Program-made: the position numbers and the translations under genes
Shown here: positions 1 through 5,923 of the stretch, piece by piece
How the letters are laid out: each line of letters opens with the position of its first letter
Numbering within the stretch: position 1 is the first letter of the stretch
Notes under the pieces: model-generated
What the model saw: only the letters and a program-made list of their open reading frames with translations
What the model was told of the DNA's origin: nothing
Databases searched by the model: none
Assembly (NCBI GenBank): GCA_943331855.1
Contig: CALQNE010000092.1
Coordinates: forward strand, 1 to 11,752
DNA from: Bordetella parapertussis
GTDB taxonomy: Bacteria; Pseudomonadota; Gammaproteobacteria; Burkholderiales; Burkholderiaceae_B
Length of the DNA: 11,752 nt
Direction of reading: 5' to 3'

Positions 1-680
1 CAACAGGTATTGCAGTCGTTGAGGCCTGCAACAAAGTGATCGAAGACTTGCGTTTGCGCGCATCGTTGATGTGGGATACCGATATCAAAAACGTTGTGTG
101 GTCCGACGGCTATGCCAAGCCTATTGACAAGAGCGTCGGCAATTTTGAACCGCTCTCATTGAAAGCGATTGCAGGTAAGCGCGCAGTGACGGGCGGTCCG
201 ATTGGTTACGAAGCTTCAACCAATGCAGGTGGTCAGGCTCCAGGCTTTTCGACACAGTTTGTCGACGTCGAGGTTGATCCCGAAACTGGTGCTGTCAAGA
301 TTCTGCAGTTTGTGGCAGCACAAGACGTTGGCCGTGCGATTCATCGTGATTATTGTGCGGGGCAGATCGTTGGTGGTGTCGTACAGGGTATCGGTTGGGC
401 CTTGAATGAAGAATACATCTACGACAGCAAGGGTCGCCTTTCAAATGCAGGCTTCTTAGACTACCGTATCCCGGTCGCTTCAGACTTGCCAATGATTGAA
501 GCTGTCTTGGTTGAAGTTCCTAATCCAAGTCATCCTTTCGGTGTGAAAGGCGTGGGCGAGGCCAACATTGTTCCTCCGATGGCTGCGATTGCAAATGCAA
601 TCGAGAATGCGATCGGTCGAAGAATGACTGACTTGCCGATGTCACCACCCAAAGTCTTGGCCGCGATTGATGCAGGCTGA
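1..680 (+). CDS. Xanthine dehydrogenase-family molybdopterin-binding subunit, C-terminal part (5' truncated)
   Basis: This is the 3' end of a large-subunit gene of the molybdenum hydroxylase family (CoxL/XdhB/aldehyde oxidase type). Such enzymes hydroxylate aromatic heterocycles or aldehydes with water-derived oxygen at a Mo-cytosine-dinucleotide centre. The open frame (first full codon at 3) runs off the left edge, and the protein resembles the family from its first visible residues (GIAVVEAC), so the GTG at 36 is an internal valine, not a start. Visible family motifs are DVGRAIHRDYCAGQIVGG (the cofactor-binding DVG..i.p....GQ..GG block), QGIGWALNEE, DYRIP, and GVKGVGEANIVPP. In the last motif the glutamate encoded at 558-560 matches the conserved catalytic base of the family. 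The protein then ends as full-length members do (PPMAAIANAI...PPKVLAAI). The small FeS and FAD subunits are not in the window. The gene overlaps the next one by 11 bases. Family call is firm; substrate is unknown. Confidence 0.93.
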   Translation, partial: TGIAVVEACNKVIEDLRLRASLMWDTDIKNVVWSDGYAKPIDKSVGNFEPLSLKAIAGKRAVTGGPIGYEASTNAGGQAPGFSTQFVDVEVDPETGAVKILQFVAAQDVGRAIHRDYCAGQIVGGVVQGIGWALNEEYIYDSKGRLSNAGFLDYRIPVASDLPMIEAVLVEVPNPSHPFGVKGVGEANIVPPMAAIANAIENAIGRRMTDLPMSPPKVLAAIDAG

Positions 681-951
681 AGTTGCAGCGACTCCTGTTA
701 AAGCCGTTAAGGTGACGTTCACCGCCGGCTTTAGCAGGCGTTACACCGATAGCATCAGAGAGTTTGAGGTTCAGGCAAAAACCATTCGTGGCGTGATACG
801 CGCCATGAATGACTTATTTCCTGGTTTGGGCGAGACACTCGAAGAAGAAACCTCAATCGCGATTGATGGTGTGATTCACGAGGTGGATTACACCCAACCC
901 GTCAAGCCAGGCTCTGAGGTATTTTTTATACCTAGAATTGAAGGCGGTTAG
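670..951 (+). CDS. MoaD/ThiS-like ubiquitin-fold sulfur-carrier protein
   Basis: A 93-residue protein that ends in Gly92-Gly93, the C-terminal di-glycine that MoaD/ThiS proteins carry as an adenylated and then thiocarboxylated tail to donate sulfur. The rest fits a beta-grasp protein: an N-terminal strand (VKVTFTAGF, about residues 13-21), a helix with V..A...L...FPGL (42-53), then IAIDGVIHEVDY and the VKPGSEVFFIPRIEGG ending, a close match to the D..V.pGdEv.fiP...GG pattern of MoaD. I chose the ATG at 670, which lies inside the end of the hydroxylase gene (11-base overlap); a TTG at 667 is the only alternative nearby. The overlap implies translational coupling. Its position suggests sulfur delivery for the molybdopterin cofactor of the upstream enzyme, but no E1-like MoaB/MoeB or MoaE is visible, so a role other than cofactor synthesis remains possible. 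Confidence 0.88.
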   Translation: MQAEVAATPVKAVKVTFTAGFSRRYTDSIREFEVQAKTIRGVIRAMNDLFPGLGETLEEETSIAIDGVIHEVDYTQPVKPGSEVFFIPRIEGG

Positions 952-954
952 CGA

Positions 955-1989
955 ATGATGATGCATACAACTTATGCAACAGGAATTAAAAACTTCACGC
1001 TTCAAACGGCACACGCTGTTAAGAGCGTGATTTTTTTTGTGGCGCTGTGCGCAGTGGGTACGGCGTTTGCCCAAGCACGCGACGCGGCAAATTATCCCGA
1101 TCGCCCAATCAAAATCGTTGTGGGCTTCGTACCTGGCGGGCCAACCGATCTTTACGCTCGTGTTGCCGCGCGTGGCTTGTCTGATGTGCTTGGCCAGCAA
1201 GTTGTGGTCGAGAATAAGCCTGGGGCGAGTGGGGCGATCGCAGCCACTGCTGTTGCGGGCGCAGTCGCTGATGGCTATACCTTGCTCGCCCATGTCGTGT
1301 CTGACATTATCACGCCGATTGCGAATAAAAAAGTAGGCTACAACCTTGAACGTGATTTCACCGCGATCGGGTTGATCGCGAGCGCCCCGAATGTCCTGGT
1401 GGTTCACCCTTCAATCCCAGCAAACTCTGTACAAGAGTTAATTGCTTACGCTAAAAAAAATCCAAACACCTTGAATTATGGTTCAGCCGGCGTGGGCACG
1501 GTCAGTCATCTTGCGGGGGCGTTACTCGAGGCCGAGGCGCAGACGCCGCTTGCACATATTCAATATAAAGGTACGAATGGCGCTCAGTTAGATTTGTTAG
1601 CGGGACGTATCACGGTGATGTTTGATAACTTGGGCAATGGCTTAAGCAACGCACAGGCGGGTAAGTTGAAAGCCTTGGCGGTCACCTCGGTCGAGCCTTG
1701 GGCTGCGGCGGCGACGATTCCAACCATGGTTCAAAGCGGTTTTCCGGGTTCGACGATTTTGTCAGTTTTTGGTTTGGTCACGCCAGTCGGTACACCGGTT
1801 GGTGTGGTCAACAAACTCTCGGCGGCACTGAGTCAGGGCTTGCGCACGGAAGCCTATCGTAAAAGCATTATTGATTCAGGTGCTCAGCCGGGTGACTTAG
1901 CCGCTGAGGCCTACGCCAAATATATCGCTGCTGAATCGCGTCGCTGGGAAAGTTTCTTAGCCCAGCACCCTGAGATCATGAAGCAATAA
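955..1989 (+). CDS. Bug/TctC-family periplasmic solute-binding receptor (first of four)
   Basis: A 344-residue tripartite tricarboxylate receptor of the Bug family, which capture carboxylates or other small metabolites in the periplasm. A signal peptide is clear: basic start, hydrophobic stretch about 23-36, cleavage after AFA39. The mature protein opens with YPDRPIKIVVGFVPGGPTD; the Asp65 of PGGPTD is the conserved ligand-binding aspartate position of the family. The second signature YGSAGVGTVSHLAG (about 175-188) and HIQYKG (201-206) are also present. Three ATG codons stand in a row at 955, 958 and 961; a GAAGG at 940-944 is the likely ribosome binding site. The gene starts 3 bases after the MoaD-like gene, so it is almost certainly in the same transcript, suggesting the receptor binds the substrate of the molybdenum hydroxylase. 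No TctA or TctB follows. Converges with the next gene across 17 bases. Confidence 0.95.
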   Translation: MMMHTTYATGIKNFTLQTAHAVKSVIFFVALCAVGTAFAQARDAANYPDRPIKIVVGFVPGGPTDLYARVAARGLSDVLGQQVVVENKPGASGAIAATAVAGAVADGYTLLAHVVSDIITPIANKKVGYNLERDFTAIGLIASAPNVLVVHPSIPANSVQELIAYAKKNPNTLNYGSAGVGTVSHLAGALLEAEAQTPLAHIQYKGTNGAQLDLLAGRITVMFDNLGNGLSNAQAGKLKALAVTSVEPWAAAATIPTMVQSGFPGSTILSVFGLVTPVGTPVGVVNKLSAALSQGLRTEAYRKSIIDSGAQPGDLAAEAYAKYIAAESRRWESFLAQHPEIMKQ

Positions 1990-2006
1990 CACTTTCAGGC
2001 AAACGA

Positions 2007-2915
2007 CTACGACAGTGACCGACGGGCTTCATCAAGATAACTGTGATTGATGTAAGACTTCGCTTCTGTATGTGCTCGCTTGGGGATGGCGCGTAAGAGT
2101 GCGCTGATATCAATTAAGGCTTGAATGGATTCGGGATTCGCTTGCGCATTGCGCGGGAAAATCTCGCTTGAGGTGTATTCATCCCAGGCACGATCGGCGT
2201 AGTCGGCTGTGATACCGGTTTCGATCATCGCAATTTTTCGACAGCCTTCTTTGTTTGCATAGAACCATTCGTGTGCACGAATGAAGGCGCGCATGAAGCG
2301 AATCACCGTATCGTGATTCTTTTGCGCCCAGCGACTATCGATATTTAGGGACGTGAATTGAAACCACGGAAACTCGTCGCGTGGCTCACACAAAGAGTGA
2401 AAGCCTTGATCTACTGCGATGTAATTGAGCGGAGCGCCTTGTAGCCCCGCATCGATCTCACCGTTTTGTAGTTTTTCCCAACGCGCCAAGATGGGCCCGC
2501 AGGCAACGATCTTATAGTCTTGCGGGTAATGTAAACCGTGTGCAGCCATCAGTTTCATGACCAATGAAGAGCTTCCTGCATCAATGGACGAGACGCCGAT
2601 TGTTTTTCCTCGTAGATCTGAAAAAGACTTCACATCTTTGCCCGAGATCATTGAAAAGGGTAGGCGGTTGACGTTGCCGCCAATAATTTCTAAGTGACCG
2701 CCGCCTTCGCTATCTAGAATAATGTGCTCAGTGACGCCCAGGGCAATATCCATGCGCCCATCCTGCAGGCGGCGCCAAACCTCATCGATGGGTTCGTGCA
2801 GATCAATCGTGACCTCAAGCCCCTCGTCTTTGAACATGCCTTGATGGGCTGCGATCCAGAAGGGCATGTTGAAATAATTTCGAGAGATCGCACCAGCGGT
2901 AATTTTTTTCATCAT
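2007..2915 (-). CDS. NMT1/THI5-like (SsuA-fold) solute-binding-type protein without signal peptide
   Basis: A 302-residue protein of the periplasmic-binding-protein type II fold, NMT1/THI5/SsuA group. Early residues MPFWIAAHQGMFKDEGLEVTI (17-37) match the group's 'A...G.F..eGL.V' opening, followed by DGRMDIALGV (52-61) and LRGKTIGVSSIDAGSS (101-116), the usual hinge-region motif. Unlike most ABC-type receptors it starts MMKKITAGAIS with no hydrophobic signal sequence, and there is no ABC ATPase or permease nearby. It may therefore be cytoplasmic, as are some enzymes built on this fold (Thi5, 4,5-dihydroxyphthalate decarboxylase), or a ligand sensor. The THI5 cysteine-rich CCCFC motif is absent. 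Two tandem ATGs lie at 2915 and 2912, and the ribosome binding site is weak. It lies downstream of a terminator, so it probably has its own promoter, possibly with the inverted repeat at 2927-2942. Fold call is good; function is open. Confidence 0.82.
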   Translation of the reverse strand: MMKKITAGAISRNYFNMPFWIAAHQGMFKDEGLEVTIDLHEPIDEVWRRLQDGRMDIALGVTEHIILDSEGGGHLEIIGGNVNRLPFSMISGKDVKSFSDLRGKTIGVSSIDAGSSSLVMKLMAAHGLHYPQDYKIVACGPILARWEKLQNGEIDAGLQGAPLNYIAVDQGFHSLCEPRDEFPWFQFTSLNIDSRWAQKNHDTVIRFMRAFIRAHEWFYANKEGCRKIAMIETGITADYADRAWDEYTSSEIFPRNAQANPESIQALIDISALLRAIPKRAHTEAKSYINHSYLDEARRSLS

Positions 2916-2926
2916 TTATTTGTGAG

Positions 2927-2942
2927 GTGATCACGATATCAC
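2927..2942. promoter_or_regulatory. Candidate operator: inverted repeat GTGAT-N6-ATCAC
   Basis: A small dyad lies 12 bases in front of the minus-strand start at 2915: GTGAT (2927-2931), six bases, ATCAC (2938-2942). The left half also forms an 8-base palindrome GTGATCAC (2927-2934). Position between a terminator and the start codon fits an operator or a leader element, but the arms are short and no convincing -35/-10 pair was found around it. Confidence 0.22.
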
Positions 2943-2950
2943 TGTCGTGT

Positions 2951-2988
2951 AAAAAGCTTAATCGCGAGGATCGACACTCGCGATTAAG
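2951..2988 (-). terminator. Rho-independent terminator of the minus-strand gene string
   Basis: Perfect 12-base arms (CTTAATCGCGAG at 2957-2968 and CTCGCGATTAAG at 2977-2988) enclose an 8-base loop. In the minus direction the hairpin is followed after one G/C pair by TTTTT (plus-strand A run 2951-2955). It begins 17 bases after the stop codon of the Bug gene at 3006, exactly where a terminator of that gene would be. On the plus strand the hairpin is not followed by a T run, so it acts in the minus direction. Confidence 0.85.
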
Positions 2989-3005
2989 TATTCAAATAGA
3001 GCTTT

Positions 3006-3950
3006 TCATTGCAGACCTAGTTCTTTAATCAGTTTTCCGAGCTTATCGTATTCTTTCTTAATATGTGCAGCAAAGGCATCGCTTTTTAGAATTGATTTCT
3101 CTACGCCCGCAGTTTTAAAAAACTCAACAATCTCTGGCGTATTCACTGCTTTTTCAAACGCATCTTGTATTTTGAGTATCACGGCTGGCGGTGTGCCTGG
3201 CGGAGCGATGAGGCCGTGCCAAAGCAGCAATTCTTTGTCGGCCATGCCTAACTCATCTAGGCTGGTCGCTTTAGGCAGAGACGCAGATTTTTTAGCCGAG
3301 GTCACGAGCAAGCATTTTGCTGTGCCGGCTTTTTCCATCGCGACAGCCGGCGGTACAGATCCTACATAGATGTCAATCACTCCGCCGAGCAACGCTGGCA
3401 TCGTTTCTCCGGCAGCTCGATATGGGATGTCGCGCGCTTTCACTCCGTACTCTCGGAAAATAAGTTCAGAGGCTAATTGAGCCGGCCCGGCGACTCCATC
3501 CGTTCCATAGCTGTATGTATTTGGATTTGCCTTCAGTCGATCTAAAAATTCTTTGCCCGTTTGTGCAGGAAAATCTGGGCGAACGCACATGACATAGGGG
3601 GCGCTATCCACAAACAAAACTGGTATGTAATCGTTGAGTGCATACGAGACTTTGATTGTGTGGGGAACAGTTGTAATCGGCCCCATCCACACGCCAGCTA
3701 GCGTGTTGCCATCAGGATTGGCTCTTGTCAGTTGTGTGACCCCTATCGATCCTCCTGCACCCCCAGCATTTTTAACGACGATCGTAGACTTAAGGTGAGG
3801 CTCTGCATAACGTGCAATCGCTCGAAATAAGGTGTCGGTGCCCCCACCGGGCCCGGTGGGAATGATTAGAGTTGTGACATCATTGGCCGATGATAGTTTT
3901 GCAAAGGCTAATAAAAGCGATGCACCTAAGACTTTATATTTATTAATCAT
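3006..3950 (-). CDS. Bug/TctC-family periplasmic receptor (second of four), divergent member
   Basis: A 314-residue tripartite tricarboxylate receptor protein. Start chosen at the ATG at 3950 because GGAGA (3955-3959) lies just upstream; the frame can be extended to a GTG at 3965 but that would place the ribosome site inside the gene. Signal peptide: MINKYK then a hydrophobic stretch (7-17) with cleavage after SSA22. The ligand motif PGGGTD spans 34-39 with conserved Asp39. It departs from the other three receptors: the second signature reads YGTDGVAGPAQLASE (148-162) instead of the usual G.G..HLAGE, and IPYRAAGE (175-182) replaces H..Y.G. It is therefore from a different Bug subgroup and probably binds a different ligand. 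It is the last gene of the minus-strand string, 58 bases after the amidohydrolase, and is followed by a strong terminator. Confidence 0.92.
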   Translation of the reverse strand: MINKYKVLGASLLLAFAKLSSANDVTTLIIPTGPGGGTDTLFRAIARYAEPHLKSTIVVKNAGGAGGSIGVTQLTRANPDGNTLAGVWMGPITTVPHTIKVSYALNDYIPVLFVDSAPYVMCVRPDFPAQTGKEFLDRLKANPNTYSYGTDGVAGPAQLASELIFREYGVKARDIPYRAAGETMPALLGGVIDIYVGSVPPAVAMEKAGTAKCLLVTSAKKSASLPKATSLDELGMADKELLLWHGLIAPPGTPPAVILKIQDAFEKAVNTPEIVEFFKTAGVEKSILKSDAFAAHIKKEYDKLGKLIKELGLQ

Positions 3951-3954
3951 AGTA

Positions 3955-3959
3955 TCTCC
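3955..3959 (-). promoter_or_regulatory. Ribosome binding site fixing the start at 3950
   Basis: GGAGA in the minus direction, four bases before the ATG at 3950. This site decides for the ATG over the in-frame GTG at 3965. Confidence 0.65.
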
Positions 3960-4008
3960 AGTCACTGCTTGTTCTAATCAAATGAGTCACCTTAGCTTAG
4001 ATTTTCGT

Positions 4009-4845
4009 CTATGTGCTGCCATTAAATCCAAACAAGGTTTGAGGTGTGTTGACTAAAATGTTGTTGCGAATGCGTTCATCAGCAATCCAGTCGAACACCC
4101 AAGCGACGCACTGATCATAAGACAACTTGTTCTCAAAGCCAACCCAAGGCCAATCGGTGGCCCAAACTGCACGCTCGCCGTTTCCATGGTTAATTATTTT
4201 TTTAATCAATTCATTTGGGGTCGCATTTCGCAAGCGATAGGGCGCGGACAGTTTCACCCAAGTGTTGCCTTGATCAATCGAGTCCAGTAGAGCAATAAAA
4301 CCCTGACTGTTTGAGGCATCTGGTCCGGGGGGGTGGCCGAAGTGGTCGATGACAGCCTTTGCGCCACTGCGGTTGATGGCCTTGAGTACCGGCGCTAAAT
4401 GTTCACCCTCGAGGTAGACCTCGATATGCAGCCCAGCATCGCGAGCTTTCGCGAGCAGGGCTGTGTATGGCTCAGAGGTGATATCAGGAATTTTTTCGCG
4501 GCGTATCCAGTTCAATCGCAATCCACAGATACCTGCGGCTTGTAGTTTTGCCAGTTCAGTTTCAGTAATTGTCGGCTCTACGATCGCTGTCCCGCGCAAG
4601 CGCCCATTCGCGATTTTTAGTGCGTTGAGCAACACCTCATTATTTGGCCCATAAAAACTCGGGGCAGTCAGCAGTCCGTAGGTGACGCCATGCGTATCTA
4701 GTATTTGCAGATACTCTTGGACATCGCAATCTCGGGCAGGGGCAGAATGTCGTTCGGCAACGAGTGCAACATTTTTCATGATCACGTGGGCATGACAATC
4801 TACTGCTCCTGCTGGGAGAGCATTTTTCTCTATTCCTTTCATCAT
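4009..4845 (-). CDS. Amidohydrolase family protein, 2-pyrone-4,6-dicarboxylate lactonase (LigI)-like
   Basis: A 278-residue TIM-barrel amidohydrolase of the Amidohydro_2 / COG3618 group, whose best-known member LigI opens the lactone 2-pyrone-4,6-dicarboxylate. Visible active-site elements are DCHAH (16-20, giving His18 and His20 at the end of strand 1), VIDHFGHP (165-172, His168), WVKLSAPYR (196-204) and WATDWPW (228-234), where Asp231 occupies the catalytic-aspartate position. Length is near the usual 280-300. The ATG at 4845 overlaps the TGA of the upstream lyase gene as ATGA (4842-4845), so the two are translationally coupled and probably act in consecutive steps or on the same compound. 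The reaction may be hydrolysis of a lactone or cyclic derivative; the family also includes decarboxylases and other hydrolases, so the exact substrate is not settled. Confidence 0.9.
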   Translation of the reverse strand: MMKGIEKNALPAGAVDCHAHVIMKNVALVAERHSAPARDCDVQEYLQILDTHGVTYGLLTAPSFYGPNNEVLLNALKIANGRLRGTAIVEPTITETELAKLQAAGICGLRLNWIRREKIPDITSEPYTALLAKARDAGLHIEVYLEGEHLAPVLKAINRSGAKAVIDHFGHPPGPDASNSQGFIALLDSIDQGNTWVKLSAPYRLRNATPNELIKKIINHGNGERAVWATDWPWVGFENKLSYDQCVAWVFDWIADERIRNNILVNTPQTLFGFNGST

Positions 4846-5792
4846 TTTGTCCCGTTCAGGTTGACAGGCGCAACGTGCTCGTTGCCATACTTCGCTTTTT
4901 TTTGTGCGTCAGTTAAGAATTTAGACTCTAGTGACTGAATGTGTTGCATGCCCATGACTTCGTTGAGTTCTTCAAAGCTGAAAGCGGCATCTGGTCGGTC
5001 CACGACTTTGCCGCTTGCGAGTGAGTCTCCGAGCAATTGCAAGCCTAATTTCATGCCGGCTAGCGCACAAGCTGTGAGCAATCGGGGGTAAATGACCACA
5101 GCGACGCCTAAGTCCTGCAGTTGAGCGGCCGAGAGCAGCGGCGTAGTCGAACGTTGTCTGATTCCGAACCCCATATTGACACATAAAGGTTTTGGCACGT
5201 TTTTTGCGACCAAGCGAATCTGCTCTGCGTCTAGAAGCGCATCCGCAAAAAGCAAATCGGCGCCGGCTTCAGCGTACGCATTGAGACGACGTATTACTTC
5301 ATCGATACCATGGGTGGCGAGTGTGTCGGTGCGCGATTTGATGATGAAATCTGGGTCGCGACGAGCTTCACAGGCCGCGTGAAGTTTTTCGACCATTTCT
5401 TCCTGCGCAATCACCTCTTTACCGCGCATGTGACCACAACGTTTTGGCCAAACTTGATCTTCGAGCATGACGCCCGACACACCGGCCTGTTCAAAGCCTC
5501 GGATGGTGTAATAGGCATTAACAGCGTTACCGTAGCCGGTGTCTCCATCGGCGAGCAAGGCCAATTCTGAGCAGGCAACCAGCGCGCGTGCGCCGGCTAC
5601 GTTTTCTTCTAGCCCCATGATGCCGACATCGACTTGCCCCAGTCGTGATTCACTGATTCCACTGCCGGTGATGAAAGCGCTTTGATAGCCAAAGTGCTCT
5701 ACCAGTCTAGTGCTGAAGCCGTCGAACACGCCTGGCAGAACGAGTATTTCTTGTTTGTAGATTGCGTCGCGCAATGCTTTTGTCTTTGTCAT
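4842..5792 (-). CDS. Isocitrate lyase/PEP mutase-superfamily lyase (methylisocitrate / dimethylmalate lyase type)
   Basis: A 316-residue enzyme related to PrpB (2-methylisocitrate lyase) and 2,3-dimethylmalate lyase, which split a 2-hydroxy- or 3-hydroxy-polycarboxylate by retro-aldol cleavage to an alpha-keto acid plus a second acid. The motif PKRCGHMRGK (116-125) contains the KRCGH box with the catalytic Cys119 that marks lyases, not phosphonate-forming mutases. The Mg2+-binding loop ADGDTGYGN (81-89), LEDQ (110-113) and SRTD (153-156) are also intact. The start is the ATG at 5792, preceded by AAGAGGA (5800-5806) at good spacing. Stop overlaps the next start (ATGA). The protein is slightly longer than PrpB. 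No prpC (methylcitrate synthase) is nearby, so this is probably not the housekeeping propionate pathway but a lyase for a related branched acid. Confidence 0.92.
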   Translation of the reverse strand: MTKTKALRDAIYKQEILVLPGVFDGFSTRLVEHFGYQSAFITGSGISESRLGQVDVGIMGLEENVAGARALVACSELALLADGDTGYGNAVNAYYTIRGFEQAGVSGVMLEDQVWPKRCGHMRGKEVIAQEEMVEKLHAACEARRDPDFIIKSRTDTLATHGIDEVIRRLNAYAEAGADLLFADALLDAEQIRLVAKNVPKPLCVNMGFGIRQRSTTPLLSAAQLQDLGVAVVIYPRLLTACALAGMKLGLQLLGDSLASGKVVDRPDAAFSFEELNEVMGMQHIQSLESKFLTDAQKKAKYGNEHVAPVNLNGTK

Positions 5793-5813
5793 AAATGTAT
5801 CCTCTTTATTTGC

Positions 5814-5844
5814 ATCATATGGTGTCGCGGCGAGATACGATCAA
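5814..5844 (-). promoter_or_regulatory. Weak candidate promoter in front of the lyase gene
   Basis: In the minus direction TTGATC (5839-5844) and TATGAT (5814-5819) resemble -35 and -10 boxes. The -10 matches 5 of 6 consensus bases, but the 19-base spacer is long. Transcription would start about 15 bases before the ATG at 5792, just ahead of its ribosome site. It sits in the largest gap of the gene string, which is the expected place for an internal promoter, but the evidence is thin. Confidence 0.2.
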
Positions 5845-5889
5845 GGCGTGCCCCGCTGCACTGGCATCGTTTACTTGACCAATCGTGAC
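5815..5889 (-). pseudogene. Remnant of an MmgE/PrpD gene 3' end
   Basis: The 131-base gap between the Bug gene and the lyase gene carries, in the minus direction, a short open frame ending in a TGA at 5815-5817. It reads GQVNDASAAGHAL, against GQVPDAGAVGRAL at the C-terminus of the intact MmgE/PrpD protein encoded at 8457-9797. At the DNA level 5841-5880 matches 8471-8510 without gaps at 29 of 40 positions by hand count, with near-perfect ends (TCAAGGCG and TACTTGACC), and the reading frame of the match is the same in both. No start codon or other conserved part is visible upstream, so this looks like a leftover of a second MmgE/PrpD gene that once preceded the lyase. A chance match cannot be fully excluded. 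Confidence 0.45.
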
Positions 5890-5923
5890 CTCAAGGCGCT
5901 GTAAATGGTCTCTTTTTAATTCG

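Noticed and set aside
36..38. GTG as start of the molybdenum hydroxylase subunit
   Set aside because: The frame is open to the window edge and upstream residues already match the family, so the gene is truncated by the window.
853..1407. Long minus-strand open frame (184 codons) opposite the MoaD-like and first Bug genes
   Set aside because: It lies fully antisense to two well-supported genes, its translation has no recognisable family and is rich in R, H, C and N in the manner of shadow frames.
1990..2006. Terminator between the convergent genes
   Set aside because: The 17-base gap has no hairpin with a T run in either direction; only a weak CACT/AGTG pairing reaching into the next gene was seen.
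4842..5792. Calling the lyase PrpB of the methylcitrate cycle
   Set aside because: The KRCGH box fits, but prpC and acnD are absent and the neighbours point to another branched acid, so only the superfamily is assigned.
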